Origin: JAFLCM01 sp964510955
Lineage (GTDB): Bacteria > Planctomycetota > Phycisphaerae > Phycisphaerales > UBA1924
Assembly (NCBI GenBank): GCA_964510955.1
Contig: CAZEDW010000045.1
Coordinates: 1 to 30,972 of the forward strand
Direction: 5' to 3'
DNA: 30,972 nt
The position numbers were made by a program, and so were the translations under genes. Under the pieces are notes generated by a model. It was not told the DNA's origin and did no database searches. It saw nothing but the letters and a program-made list of their open reading frames with translations. Below, one piece after another: positions 14,933 to 23,318 of this stretch; the stretch's first letter is position 1; every line of letters begins with the position of its first letter.

Positions 14933-15247
14933 ATGGACGATGACCCCCGCGTCGAGCTGCACCTTCGCTGCCGGGTCGCAACGGAGCGGCGGGCAGAGTT
15001 CCTGGCGTTTCTGAGGGAGGCGATCCCGTTCTACGAGCGTCCCGGCGGCATCCGGGTGCGCCTTCTGCGAGACATCCGCGATGACTCCAGGTTCATCGAG
15101 CTGGTCGAGTACGCCGACGAGAACACGTACGAGCGCGATCAGCGGCGCGTGGAGCAGGATGCTGACATGAAGTCGTATCTGGCACGATGGCGGGCGCTGC
15201 TCGCGGAGCCGCCGGGGGTCGAGGTTTACCGGCGGGTCTTGTCGTGA
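14933..15247 (+). CDS. Small ABM/NIPSNAP-like dimeric alpha-beta barrel protein
   Basis: 104 residues, soluble. The order is strand (VELHLRCRV), helix (RRAEFLAFLREAIPFYE), strand (IRVRLLRDIRD), strand (RFIELVEYADENTY), helix (DQRRVEQDADMKSYLARWRALL) and terminal strand. This matches ferredoxin-like dimeric barrels such as the antibiotic-biosynthesis-monooxygenase, Dabb and NIPSNAP families, which range from monooxygenases to proteins of unknown role. Without conserved active-site residues I assign no reaction. A GC hairpin (CGCCCGC/GCGCGGGCG, around 14897-14920) separates it from the flavin-reductase-like gene upstream. It converges with the binding-lipoprotein gene, leaving 17 bp. Confidence 0.7.
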   Translation: MDDDPRVELHLRCRVATERRAEFLAFLREAIPFYERPGGIRVRLLRDIRDDSRFIELVEYADENTYERDQRRVEQDADMKSYLARWRALLAEPPGVEVYRRVLS

Positions 15248-15264
15248 TGGATCGGCGTGCGCGG

Positions 15265-16359
15265 CTACTTTGACGGGCGCTCGAACCGCCCCACTTCCAC
15301 GGGCACCACCTTGGGGACCGTTCGCCCCAGCAGCAGCTCGTGCAGGGTCTGCATCGTCAGCTCGCCGATTTTGCGGGGGTTCTGGATCACATCGGCGTAG
15401 ATCGCGCCGGCCTGGATCTTGGCCCGCGCCTCGGGCGTGGCGTCGTAGCCGACGATTTTCACCTTGCCGGCCTTGCCGGCGCTCTCGATGGCGGCCAGCG
15501 CCCCCAGCGCCGAGTCGTCGTTGATGCCGAAGACCCCGGCGAGATCGGGGTGGGCCTGCAGGAGGTCCTCGGTCACCCTGACGGCCTTGTCGCGCTTGCC
15601 CTCGGAGGAAAGCTCCGCGACCACCTTCATCCCCGGCTGCTTGGCGATCTCCTCCTTGAATCCCTTTACCCGGTCCATGACGCTGGCGACCTCGGGGTGG
15701 GTGAGGATGGCGACCGAGCCCTGGCCACCGAGCGCTTCGGTCATGAGGCGGGCGGCCTCGCGTCCGCCGGCGATGTTGTCGCTGGCGATGTGCGACTCGA
15801 CTTTTCCGATGGGGGAGAGGCAGGCGATATCGGCTGTCAGGACGGGGATCTTGGCGTCGTTGGCGGCCTTGATGCTGGCGCCCACGCTGCGCGAATCACA
15901 GGGGCTGACGATGATGGCCTTGACCTTCTGGACGATGAACTCGTCGATCTGGTTGGCCTGACGGGCCGATTCGAACTCGGCGCTGGTGACGATGAGCTTG
16001 TACCCGAGTTGCTTGGCCTCGGCCTCGAGGCCGGCGCGGAGGTCCTGGTAGAACTGGTGCTGCATCGTCAGGAGCGTGACGCCGATGGTGTCGCCGGCGT
16101 TCATCACCCTGCTGGAGCCTGGCTTGTCGGCGGGGGTCCGGGGGGTTGCGGGCGCCGTGCCGGGCTGATCGGGGGCGTGGGCGTCCGAGGGGCGGGGAGT
16201 GGAGGCCGGGGCTTTCTGCGCCTGGGCGATTTCCGCGGCGGGCGCTCCGGTTGACTCGGGGGCTCGGGCGGGCGATCGCTCGCACGCGAACAGCACGGCC
16301 GCGGCGGCGGCGACCGCCGTGACAACACTCCGACTAAACCTGATGATCATCGAGCGCAT
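15265..16359 (-). CDS. Sugar-type ABC substrate-binding lipoprotein (RbsB-like)
   Basis: 364 residues. A signal segment VVTAVAAAAAVLFAC ends in a plausible lipobox (LFAC), so the mature protein is probably a lipoprotein. A Pro/Ala-rich linker of about 60 residues leads to a type 1 periplasmic binding fold: IGVTLLTMQHQFYQDLRAG, VKAIIVSPCDSRSV, IPVLTADIAC, HIASDNIAGG, GVFGINDDSALGALAAI and KIVGYDATPEA. These match the ribose/galactose-binding (Peripla_BP_4) group. No permease or ATPase accompanies it, so it is an orphan, or acts as a sensor, or serves a remote transporter. The ATG at 16359 has GGAG eight bases upstream. It lies 132 bp past the last gene of the cbb3 operon. Confidence 0.85.
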   Translation of the reverse strand: MRSMIIRFSRSVVTAVAAAAAVLFACERSPARAPESTGAPAAEIAQAQKAPASTPRPSDAHAPDQPGTAPATPRTPADKPGSSRVMNAGDTIGVTLLTMQHQFYQDLRAGLEAEAKQLGYKLIVTSAEFESARQANQIDEFIVQKVKAIIVSPCDSRSVGASIKAANDAKIPVLTADIACLSPIGKVESHIASDNIAGGREAARLMTEALGGQGSVAILTHPEVASVMDRVKGFKEEIAKQPGMKVVAELSSEGKRDKAVRVTEDLLQAHPDLAGVFGINDDSALGALAAIESAGKAGKVKIVGYDATPEARAKIQAGAIYADVIQNPRKIGELTMQTLHELLLGRTVPKVVPVEVGRFERPSK

Positions 16360-16491
16360 GCGGGATACTCCGGCGGGGGTGGGCGGCGCGACGACGCGGG
16401 CAGATCGAATGCTACCTCCCGGCGGCTCGCGCGGCTCGGCGATGAGCGGGGCTGCGTCCACCGGGACACCGGCGGCGCGCCGTGGGCCGGG

Positions 16492-16950
16492 TCAAACCGC
16501 GCGGCGGCGTCGCTGAGTTTCCGGCCCCGGGAGCGCGAACGGGCAGGGGGCGCCGGGAGCGGTGCCGTCGATGAAGTCGCTGATCTTCGACTCGTTCAGC
16601 ATCCGGTCGACGACGGCCTGGGTCTCGGCGAGGCGGCGGTGGTAGCAGCACTGCCGGGCGGGGTCGTTCCCGCCCAGCGGGCAGACCGGGTCGCGCCGCG
16701 CGGGCTCGACGGCGGCGACGATATCGACGAGCCTGAGCTTGGTCGGGTCGTGCGCCAGCGTGAACCCGCCGTTGGGACCGCGGCGCGAGCTGACGAGACC
16801 GGCGTGCACGAGGTCCTGCAGGATTTTGGGGAGGTACCCGGCGGGCACCTTGGTGGCTTCGGCCACGTCGTGCGCCGCCACGGACTCGCGGGGGCGCGAA
16901 GCGAGGTGGATGACCGCGCGGATGGCGTACTCGGTGGTGCTGGAGATCAT
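16492..16950 (-). CDS. Rrf2-family transcriptional regulator (operon-terminal)
   Basis: 152 residues. An N-terminal winged helix (STTEYAIRAVIHLA, then ATKVPAGYLPKILQDLVHAGLV, wing RRGPNGGFTLA) is followed by candidate Fe-S ligands C90, C101 and C102. Rrf2 proteins such as NsrR and IscR use three cysteines after the wing to hold an iron-sulfur cluster that senses NO, oxygen or iron. The spacing here (C-x10-C-C) is not the textbook one, so cluster type is uncertain. Its ATG overlaps the ccoS stop by four bases and has GGAGGAA upstream. It is therefore co-transcribed with the oxidase assembly genes and may provide feedback. A second Rrf2 gene lies at the other end of the operon. Confidence 0.9.
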   Translation of the reverse strand: MISSTTEYAIRAVIHLASRPRESVAAHDVAEATKVPAGYLPKILQDLVHAGLVSSRRGPNGGFTLAHDPTKLRLVDIVAAVEPARRDPVCPLGGNDPARQCCYHRRLAETQAVVDRMLNESKISDFIDGTAPGAPCPFALPGPETQRRRRAV

Positions 16951-17156
16951 GGTGTGTTCCTCCGTGATGCGGGCGCGGTGGGAGCCGGGGCGGCGACGGG
17001 GCCTTGGCGCGAGACAGGGTCTTCGTCAAACAGGACGCGGACCGCGGGCGTGTCCAGGTCGTCCATGTCGCCGCGGCGCACGGACCAGACGAAGGCCCAC
17101 ACCGCGGCGCCGACGAGCAGGATGCCGAGCCCAACGAGCAGGTAGATCACGCTCAT
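16947..17156 (-). CDS. ccoS: CcoS, cbb3 oxidase assembly protein
   Basis: 69 residues. One N-terminal helix, MSVIYLLVGLGILLVGAAVWAFVWSVRRG, is followed by DMDDLDTPAVRVLFDED, the CcoS/FixS signature (QFDDLDTPAxRxLFDD in relatives). A Pro/Ala-rich tail follows. In other bacteria CcoS is needed to insert cofactors into the cbb3 catalytic subunit. Four-base overlaps link it to ccoI upstream and to the Rrf2 gene downstream. Confidence 0.93.
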   Translation of the reverse strand: MSVIYLLVGLGILLVGAAVWAFVWSVRRGDMDDLDTPAVRVLFDEDPVSRQGPVAAPAPTAPASRRNTP

Positions 17157-19690
17157 GGCCTGTCTCCGAAGGCGCGGGTGCGGGTGGACGAGAGCACGAC
17201 GGTGAGCGAACTGAAAGGCATGACGACGGCAGCGATGAGCGGCGTGAGTACGCCCGTCGCCGCCAGCGTAATGAACAGGGCGTTGTAGAGCAGCGAGAAC
17301 ACCATGTTGCGCCGGATGACCGCGAGGGTGCGCCGCGCACCGGTGGTGAGTTCGACAAGCGGCGCCAGCCCCGGGCGTGCGAGATACACGCCGGCGGCGT
17401 CCATGCTGGCCTCGGCCCCACCGTGAACCGCAACGCCGACGGTCGCGGCGGCGAGGGCGGCGGCGTCGTTCACGCCGTCGCCCACCATCACGATGGTCCG
17501 ACCAGGGTTTTCCTCGACCAGCCGCCGGATCTCGGCGAGTTTGGCTTCCGGCGAGACGGCGCCCCGGCAATCCTCGGCGCCGATACCGACCTGCGCCCCC
17601 ACCGCCGCCGTCACGCTCGGGTGGTCGCCCGACAGCAGGCAGACGCGCCAGCCCTGAGACCTGAGCATCGCGATCGCGTGGCGTGAGTCTTCGCGGACCC
17701 GGTCGCCCATCGCCGCGACTGCGCACGGTTCGGCGTCGAGAGCGATGACGACCGGCGACAGGCCCAGACGCTCGGCCTCGTCGAGCGCTTCACGGAGCAT
17801 CGGGGGGAGCTCGGCGCGGTCGTCCAGGATGAAACTTGGCGACCCCACGCTCACACGTCGCCCATCGACGGTGCCGCTGATCCCCGCCCCGAGCCGGTGC
17901 GACACGTCCGCCACGGTGTGATCCGCGGGCCCGCCCGCCGCACGCACGATGGCCCGCGCCACGGCGTGAGACGTTCTGGACTCCAGCGCGGCAGCGAGCG
18001 TGAGGGCTTCATCGGGGCCGGTGAAGCGCACGACTTCAACGCCGCCGTGGGTGATGGTGCCGGTTTTGTCGAGCACCATGACGCCGGCGCGGGAGCGTGC
18101 GAGTGCCTCCAGGGTATCGCCCCCCTTCACCAGCACGCCGCGCCGTGCGCCCTTGCCGATGCCCACGATCACCGCGAGAGGTGTGGCGAGCCCCAGGGCG
18201 CACGGGCAGGTGGTGATGAGGAGCGCCGCGGCGTTATCGAAGGCCGCTTCGGGCCGGATGAACCACCAGGTGGCCGCCACACCCGCGGCGAGCGCGAGGA
18301 TCACCGGCACGAACACCGCGGCGACGCGGTCGGCAAGACGGACGATCGGGGCCCGCCGCTGGGCCGCGTCCTCGACCAGCCGCATCAGCCTGGCCACGCG
18401 GGTCGCCTCGCCCGCCGCCCGGACCTGCACCCGAAGAACGCCCGTCAGGTTGATCGCGCCGGCGTGCACATCCACCCCCGGGGCGACGGGGACCGGGCGT
18501 GATTCGCCCGTCAGCAGCGACACGTCAACATCGCTGGCGCCGCGGAGCACGACGCCGTCGACCGGGACCGCCTCCCCGGCGAGCACTTCCACAACAGCAC
18601 CGGGGCCCGCCAGCGATTCCACCGGGACGACCCTCACCTGCTCATCGGCACCCTCGCCCTCAACCAGGCGGGCCGTGCCGGGCGTCAGCGAGAACAGCAG
18701 CTCCACGGCGTCGGCGGCCTTGTGCTGCTGCGTGGACTGGATCCAGCGTCCCAGCAGGAGCAGGAACACGAGTGTGGTGATGGTGTCGAAGTAGATCTCG
18801 CCCGTGCCGCGCACGGCGTTGAACACGCCCCACGCGCCTCCGAGGGTCAGGCCCACGGCGATGGGCACGTCCATGCTGGCGGTGCGGGTGCGCAGAGCGG
18901 CCCAGGCGCCCTTGAAGAAGACCGAGCCGGGCCACGCCATCGAGACCAGGCCGAAGCCCATGCTGACCCGCCGGAAAAACGCGCTGATGGCAGGGTCCAT
19001 GCCTCCCGCGCCGTCGAAGACACCGGAGTACAGGGCCAAGGCCACCAGCATGACGTTGCCCATGATGGCGCCCGCCACGCCGATGCGGGCGAGCTGGGCG
19101 CGGGACTCCTTGCGCCGGGCCTCACGGGCGCTGAGCCCGCGCGGGGGGTGGAGCGGGTAGCCCAGCGCGTGGGCGGCGGATGCGATGCGGGAGAGCTGGA
19201 TGCGGCTGGGGTCCCACGTGACGGTCAGCATCGACCGGCGCATGTCGAGGCGGGATTCGACAACGCCGGCGCCGGCCACGCGCCCCAGGCGCTCCAGCAA
19301 CCACACGCACGCGGCGCAGTGGACGCCCTCGGCCCGCAGCTCGGCCCGCGATAGCCCCGGGCCGGCGCTGCCCACGTGGATGCGCTGGAAGGCCGGGTCA
19401 TCGAAGCTTGCGTACCGGTCTGCGGTCGGCGACGCGGCGGAGGCGGGAACGGCGGCGCTCGATGGGCGCGACAGCTCGTAGAACTTCTCAAGCCCGCACG
19501 CGTGGATCACGTCCCACGCGGTGCGGCACCCGTGGCAGCAGAACTGCCGCTCGGCGGCGGGCTCGACCAGCCCGGCGGGGACCGGCAGGCCGCAGTGGTC
19601 GCACGCGCTGACGGCGCGGGGCCGCGCGGCGTCACCGGCGCCCAGCGCCCGGCTCGCGACCAGGGGAGATGACGAGTCAATCGTCGCCAT
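17153..19690 (-). CDS. ccoI: CcoI/FixI-type copper-exporting P1B ATPase
   Basis: 845 residues. The N-terminal metal-binding region has CDHC (30-33) and FCCHGC (50-55), followed by an HMA domain with GVHCAACVW (C125, C128). After the membrane helices come CPC in TTCPCALGLATPL (C495-P-C497), the phosphorylation site DKTGT (D541) and GDGVNDAAAL. The extra N-terminal Cys domain is typical of CcoI/FixI. It delivers copper across the membrane for the CuB site of the cbb3 oxidase. It starts 14 bp inside the end of the TauE/SafE-like gene and overlaps ccoS by four bases. All catalytic motifs are present. Confidence 0.95.
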   Translation of the reverse strand: MATIDSSSPLVASRALGAGDAARPRAVSACDHCGLPVPAGLVEPAAERQFCCHGCRTAWDVIHACGLEKFYELSRPSSAAVPASAASPTADRYASFDDPAFQRIHVGSAGPGLSRAELRAEGVHCAACVWLLERLGRVAGAGVVESRLDMRRSMLTVTWDPSRIQLSRIASAAHALGYPLHPPRGLSAREARRKESRAQLARIGVAGAIMGNVMLVALALYSGVFDGAGGMDPAISAFFRRVSMGFGLVSMAWPGSVFFKGAWAALRTRTASMDVPIAVGLTLGGAWGVFNAVRGTGEIYFDTITTLVFLLLLGRWIQSTQQHKAADAVELLFSLTPGTARLVEGEGADEQVRVVPVESLAGPGAVVEVLAGEAVPVDGVVLRGASDVDVSLLTGESRPVPVAPGVDVHAGAINLTGVLRVQVRAAGEATRVARLMRLVEDAAQRRAPIVRLADRVAAVFVPVILALAAGVAATWWFIRPEAAFDNAAALLITTCPCALGLATPLAVIVGIGKGARRGVLVKGGDTLEALARSRAGVMVLDKTGTITHGGVEVVRFTGPDEALTLAAALESRTSHAVARAIVRAAGGPADHTVADVSHRLGAGISGTVDGRRVSVGSPSFILDDRAELPPMLREALDEAERLGLSPVVIALDAEPCAVAAMGDRVREDSRHAIAMLRSQGWRVCLLSGDHPSVTAAVGAQVGIGAEDCRGAVSPEAKLAEIRRLVEENPGRTIVMVGDGVNDAAALAAATVGVAVHGGAEASMDAAGVYLARPGLAPLVELTTGARRTLAVIRRNMVFSLLYNALFITLAATGVLTPLIAAVVMPFSSLTVVLSSTRTRAFGDRP

Positions 19691-20456
19691 GACAGCACGG
19701 CATCTCCTGTGAGTTCAGCGAGCGAACCCGATCCTCGGCGGAGCCGGTGACAGCGGCCGGTGAGGCGAGCATCCGTCCAGTCAGTGAACTCAGCTCGGCC
19801 CGGTGCACCACCGTGAACAGCCCCACCGCAACGACGGTCAGCGCGGTCACGAACGGGAGCCGCCTGCCCAGGGGCCCGGAGAGCCGCTGGGCGGCGATGC
19901 CCAGCGAGAGCAGCACCGGGAGCGTGCCGACCCAGAACACCGCCATGGTGAGCGCTCCGGACAGAACGCCCGCGGTCCCCGCGGCGGTGATAACGAACGC
20001 GTAGAGCCAGCCGCACGGGAGCAGGGTGGTGAGAAGGCCGGTGATCGCGGCCCTGAGGACAGGGGAGCGCTCCGCCGCGGCGCGGTGCCCGGCCATCGCC
20101 AGCCGCTGCATGATCAGTGGGATCCGCGCCTGGGGGACGCGCACGCCGATGAGCCGCGCGAGGGTGATGAGCCCGACGCACGCCATCATGGCGCCGGCGA
20201 GCACGGCGGCGGCACGCTGCAGACCGACGAGCGAGGCGCTGAGGTCGACGGCGGCCCCCACGGCTCCCGCCGCCGCGCCCATCGCGGAGTAGACCGCCAG
20301 ACGGCCGAGGTTGTACGCCGCGTGCAGGCGCCAGCGGAGGCCGGGCGTGGGGCGCCCGCCGGTGACGGCGAAGGCAACGAACGCTCCGCACATGCCCGCG
20401 CAGTGCAAGCTTCCCAGCAGCGACGCACAGAGCACGGCCACGATGAGCGGGATCAC
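19677..20456 (-). CDS. TauE/SafE-like (DsbD_2) membrane protein of the cbb3 operon
   Basis: 259 residues with six or seven helices. The first contains SLLGSLHCAGMCGAF, the Cys motif of the small TauE/SafE-like (PF13386) family regularly found beside ccoI; a later helix has TTLLPCGWLYAF. These proteins have been linked to cytochrome oxidase maturation or copper handling, but the reaction is not settled. The C-terminus ends EMPCCHGDD, a Cys-His cluster that could bind copper. The start is GTG at 20456, overlapping the ccoH stop as GTGA; a longer frame to 20561 would run through ccoH. The end overlaps ccoI by 14 bp. Confidence 0.85.
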   Translation of the reverse strand: MIPLIVAVLCASLLGSLHCAGMCGAFVAFAVTGGRPTPGLRWRLHAAYNLGRLAVYSAMGAAAGAVGAAVDLSASLVGLQRAAAVLAGAMMACVGLITLARLIGVRVPQARIPLIMQRLAMAGHRAAAERSPVLRAAITGLLTTLLPCGWLYAFVITAAGTAGVLSGALTMAVFWVGTLPVLLSLGIAAQRLSGPLGRRLPFVTALTVVAVGLFTVVHRAELSSLTGRMLASPAAVTGSAEDRVRSLNSQEMPCCHGDD

Positions 20457-20974
20457 GGGCTCACCCCCCGCGTGTCGGCGCCCGCTTGCTGCGGACAAAA
20501 CGCTGTCAATGCGGCGACGAATCGGTCTTCCCCATGCTGTGCGGTCAGGTTGACGCGCCAAAGGCCGGAGGGGCCGGTGGGCAACACGGTTCGGTACTCG
20601 CCGGGGACACTCTCGGTCAATGCCAGTTGCGTGCGAACGGCGGCACGGATGGATGCGAACACTTCCGCGCCGACGACCGCTCCGTGGACCGGGCGGGCCT
20701 CACGATCCGTCAGCGTCACGACCAGTTCCCCCCTCTGGATGCGCGGCACGGCGTTCCAGCCCAGGGCCCGGCTGCGCAGCGCGGCCTGGTGGTCACGGTC
20801 CCACGCGAGCGCTTTGGCGTAGTAGTTCGGTTCCACCGCGAAGGTGCGGTCGCGCTCGGCCATGTAGATCAGCGCGCCGGTGCTGGTGAGACACGCGGCC
20901 ATGATCCCACCGACCAGCAGCGGCACCCGAAGGGTGGACAGTGTCCCCGGCTTGGAAGGTGCTCGGGGCGTCAC
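20453..20974 (-). CDS. ccoH: CcoH/FixH family protein
   Basis: 173 residues. A short basic N-terminus and one helix (VPLLVGGIMAACLTSTGALIYMA) precede a periplasmic domain with EPNYYAKALAWDRDHQAALRS, the FixH core (P-N-Y-Y-x-K...WD), and a beta-sandwich (ELVVTLTDREARPVHGAVVGAE). FixH/CcoH interacts with CcoI and stabilises the assembling oxidase. The GTG start at 20974 overlaps the ccoG stop (GTGA); upstream in-frame sequence is ccoG antiframe and is not used. Confidence 0.9.
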   Translation of the reverse strand: MTPRAPSKPGTLSTLRVPLLVGGIMAACLTSTGALIYMAERDRTFAVEPNYYAKALAWDRDHQAALRSRALGWNAVPRIQRGELVVTLTDREARPVHGAVVGAEVFASIRAAVRTQLALTESVPGEYRTVLPTGPSGLWRVNLTAQHGEDRFVAALTAFCPQQAGADTRGVSP

Positions 20975-22479
20975 GGCTTGCCTCCCGCGTCCGGCTGGGG
21001 GGAGCGCCGCCCGGCCGGGCCGAGCATGTGGTACTTCACGGTCCTGGTGAACGGCGGGGTGGCGCCCGCGAACGTTGACGTCACCGAGACTTCCACGTCG
21101 CACGAGCCGACGCCGGCCATCACCGCCCGGGGCACAACAACCTCGAGGCTCGCGCGGTCGCTCTGCTGCGGCTGGAGCTCGATCGTTTCACGGTCGGTGA
21201 TGAGGTGAACACCTTCGGGGCCCTTCACGCTGAACGAGAGGGTCGCGGGTGTTTCGGCACGGTTCGCAAGACCCAGGCGCAACTGGTTCGCCACCTCGCC
21301 GCTGGGAAGTTCGTAGAACGGCGCGCCGATGCGGGGGAGCAGATCGACATCCAGCGGGGCGCGGGTCAGGAGCAGCGTGACGAACAGGCCCAGGGCGGCG
21401 GCGAGCAGCACCGGGTAGATCAGCGTGCGGGCGCGGAGCAGGGTCTTGGTCTTGCCCTCCATCATGGCCTGCGAGCTGTAGCGGATCAGGCCGCGCGGCT
21501 TGCGCACCTTGTCCATCACGTCGTCGCAGGCGTCGATGCACTGGGCGCAGCCGATGCATTCCATCTGCAGGCCGTCGCGGATGTCGATGCCGGTGGGGCA
21601 TGTCGTGACGCACTTGAAGCAGTTGATGCAGTCGCCGAGGCTGAGCTGGGGCAGGGCGACGGCGGCTCCGGGGGCGCCGGGGGCTCCGGGGGCGCCGGGG
21701 GCGTTGGAGCGGAGGGGGCGGCGCGGCTCGCCGCGCTGCTTGTCGTAGCTGATGATCAACGAGTGGCGGTCGAGCAGGGCCGATTGGATGCGTCCGTAGG
21801 GGCAGGCCACGATGCACGTCTGCTCGCGGAAGAAGCAGAAGTCGAACATCATCAGGGCGGTCACGACCATGACCAGCAGGAAGGCGGCGGGGTGATTGAA
21901 GGGCGAGCCGAGCGTCCAATGGCTGACGTTTTCGACGCCGACGAAATACGACAGAAAGACGTTCGACAGGTGCAAAGACACCAGGAAGAACGCGAGGTAC
22001 TTGGCCCCGATGCGCCAGCCGGTGCAGCGCCCCTGTTTGTCGCGGAGCAGCCGCTCGATCGGGCGATAGACGAACTCGAGGTACACGGTCTGGGGGCACG
22101 CCCACCCGCACCAGACGCGTCCGTACATCGCGGTTACCAGGAAAATGCCGAAGCCGATCGCCACCGCCAGCACCGCCATCAGCACGGTGTCGGTGGACAG
22201 CAGGGTCAGGCCGAAGAAGTGGAACTGCCGGCTGGCGAGGTCGAGCTGGATCGCGGGGTGCCCGCGGATGGGGATGAAGGGGATCGTGGCGTAGATCACG
22301 ATCAGGGTCCACGCCACCACGCGCCGGGCACGGAGGAACCTGCCGATCGAGAGCCTGGGGTTCAGCCAGCGGCGCGTGCCGTCGGCGTTCAGCGTGGGCA
22401 GCACGCGCAGCTCGTCCGGTTGCGGCTGTTCGGGCGTCTTGGGCGGCGCGGGCGTGGGAGGATTGGGGGCCAGAGGCAT
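20971..22479 (-). CDS. ccoG: CcoG/RdxA, cbb3 oxidase accessory iron-sulfur protein
   Basis: 502 residues. A Pro-rich N-terminus leads to several helices with YGRVWCGWACPQTVYLEFVYRPIE, the CcoG signature. Two ferredoxin-like 4Fe-4S motifs follow (about residues 284-320: CINCFKCVTTCP and CIGCAQCIDAC), then a last helix and a periplasmic Ig-like domain. CcoG is a copper(II) reductase that feeds copper to cbb3 assembly. An Ala-Pro-Gly run (GAPGAPGAPGAA) before the first cluster is encoded by four 9-bp repeats. ATG 22479 follows an in-frame GTG at 22482; no strong Shine-Dalgarno is visible. It lies 54 bp after ccoP, the only real gap in the operon. Confidence 0.95.
   Translation of the reverse strand: MPLAPNPPTPAPPKTPEQPQPDELRVLPTLNADGTRRWLNPRLSIGRFLRARRVVAWTLIVIYATIPFIPIRGHPAIQLDLASRQFHFFGLTLLSTDTVLMAVLAVAIGFGIFLVTAMYGRVWCGWACPQTVYLEFVYRPIERLLRDKQGRCTGWRIGAKYLAFFLVSLHLSNVFLSYFVGVENVSHWTLGSPFNHPAAFLLVMVVTALMMFDFCFFREQTCIVACPYGRIQSALLDRHSLIISYDKQRGEPRRPLRSNAPGAPGAPGAPGAAVALPQLSLGDCINCFKCVTTCPTGIDIRDGLQMECIGCAQCIDACDDVMDKVRKPRGLIRYSSQAMMEGKTKTLLRARTLIYPVLLAAALGLFVTLLLTRAPLDVDLLPRIGAPFYELPSGEVANQLRLGLANRAETPATLSFSVKGPEGVHLITDRETIELQPQQSDRASLEVVVPRAVMAGVGSCDVEVSVTSTFAGATPPFTRTVKYHMLGPAGRRSPQPDAGGKP
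21664..21699. repeat. Four 9-bp units in ccoG
   Basis: GGCTCCGGG and GGCGCCGGG alternate twice (two 18-bp repeats), encoding the Ala/Pro/Gly run ahead of the ferredoxin motifs. Copy-number slippage here would keep the frame. Confidence 0.8.
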
Positions 22480-22533
22480 CACGGAAACTGGGGGTGAGGA
22501 ATCGGGGAAGGGAGCGGTTGATGTGCGGAAGGC

Positions 22534-23124
22534 CTACTTGGATTTGGGCGCGACGGCGGGCCACGGGGCGATTTTGTCGCCCTCGGCCGGCTTGCCGCCG
22601 GCGACGTTCTTGCCCCGAAGCGACGCGACGTACGCGGCAACGACCACGCGTTCGTTTTTCTGGAGCCGGTTGTTCCAGGTGGGCATGCCCTTGTCAACGA
22701 CGCCGTTGGTCACGACGGTGAAGATGTCCGCGAGTTTCTTGACGTTCTTGTAGGAGTCGTCGGTCAGGTTGACGCCGTTGATGCCTCCGCCCTCGGCGCC
22801 GTGGCACTGGGTGCAGTTGCGTGCGAAAACCGACTGACCGACCTTGAGCCACTTCTCCTCGCCCATGAGCTTGAGGATGGAGGCCTCGTCGCCTTCGAGG
22901 TTGCCGATCTCGCCGAAGAGCCTGGTGTAGTACGCGTCCTGGTCGCTGGCGAGGGTTGACTTCTCGTCCCATGCGAGCTCGGAGAAGTGGAAGAACGCGC
23001 CGTAGAACGCGGAGAACAAGATGGTGACCCAGAAGATCAGGTGCCACCATCCCGGGGTCGGGTTGTCGTATTCCTGGATGCCGTCGAAGTTGTGGTCGAG
23101 GAGGGAGCCGTGGGAGGTGCTCAT
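22534..23124 (-). CDS. ccoP: CcoP, cytochrome c subunit of cbb3 oxidase (single heme)
   Basis: 196 residues. The CcoP N-terminus is clear: DHNFDGIQEYDNPTPGWW followed by one helix (LIFWVTILFSAFYGAFF). One cytochrome c domain follows, with CTQCH (C104-H108) and axial Met in GMPTW (M147). Classical CcoP has two CxxCH domains and about 290-300 residues; the second is absent here, not broken, because the protein ends normally after ASLRGKNV plus a short tail. It passes electrons to the CcoNO core. Its ATG overlaps the ccoQ stop by four bases. Confidence 0.95.
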   Translation of the reverse strand: MSTSHGSLLDHNFDGIQEYDNPTPGWWHLIFWVTILFSAFYGAFFHFSELAWDEKSTLASDQDAYYTRLFGEIGNLEGDEASILKLMGEEKWLKVGQSVFARNCTQCHGAEGGGINGVNLTDDSYKNVKKLADIFTVVTNGVVDKGMPTWNNRLQKNERVVVAAYVASLRGKNVAGGKPAEGDKIAPWPAVAPKSK

Positions 23125-23318
23125 GGTTGCTCCTTCGTGGGGATGCCGAGGGGGGTTTCGTCGTTGAGGGGGAGGCGGGACTGGCGCTGATGGACGGCTC
23201 GCTGCGACGGGGTGAAGAGCCGGGCGAGAACGCCGGCGAACACGCACACGAAGATCACCAGCGCGATGGATGGCAGGAGTGCCGTGCCCGAGCCGCTGAC
23301 GAAGTCTGTGAGCGTCAT
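23121..23318 (-). CDS. ccoQ: CcoQ-like small subunit
   Basis: 65 residues. A single helix, ALLPSIALVIFVCVFAGVLARLF, is followed by a polar tail ending with DETPLGIP, similar to the end of FixQ/CcoQ (LPLxDD). CcoQ stabilises the CcoNO-CcoP complex. AAGGAGG lies upstream within the end of ccoNO, and ATGA overlaps join it to both neighbours. The assignment rests on position and topology more than on sequence. Confidence 0.85.
   Translation of the reverse strand: MTLTDFVSGSGTALLPSIALVIFVCVFAGVLARLFTPSQRAVHQRQSRLPLNDETPLGIPTKEQP

Noticed and set aside
16360..16491. Sugar-type binding lipoprotein as tenth gene of the cbb3 operon
   Set aside because: There is a 132-bp gap with no coupling, a separate ribosome-binding site and no functional link; co-transcription cannot be shown from sequence.
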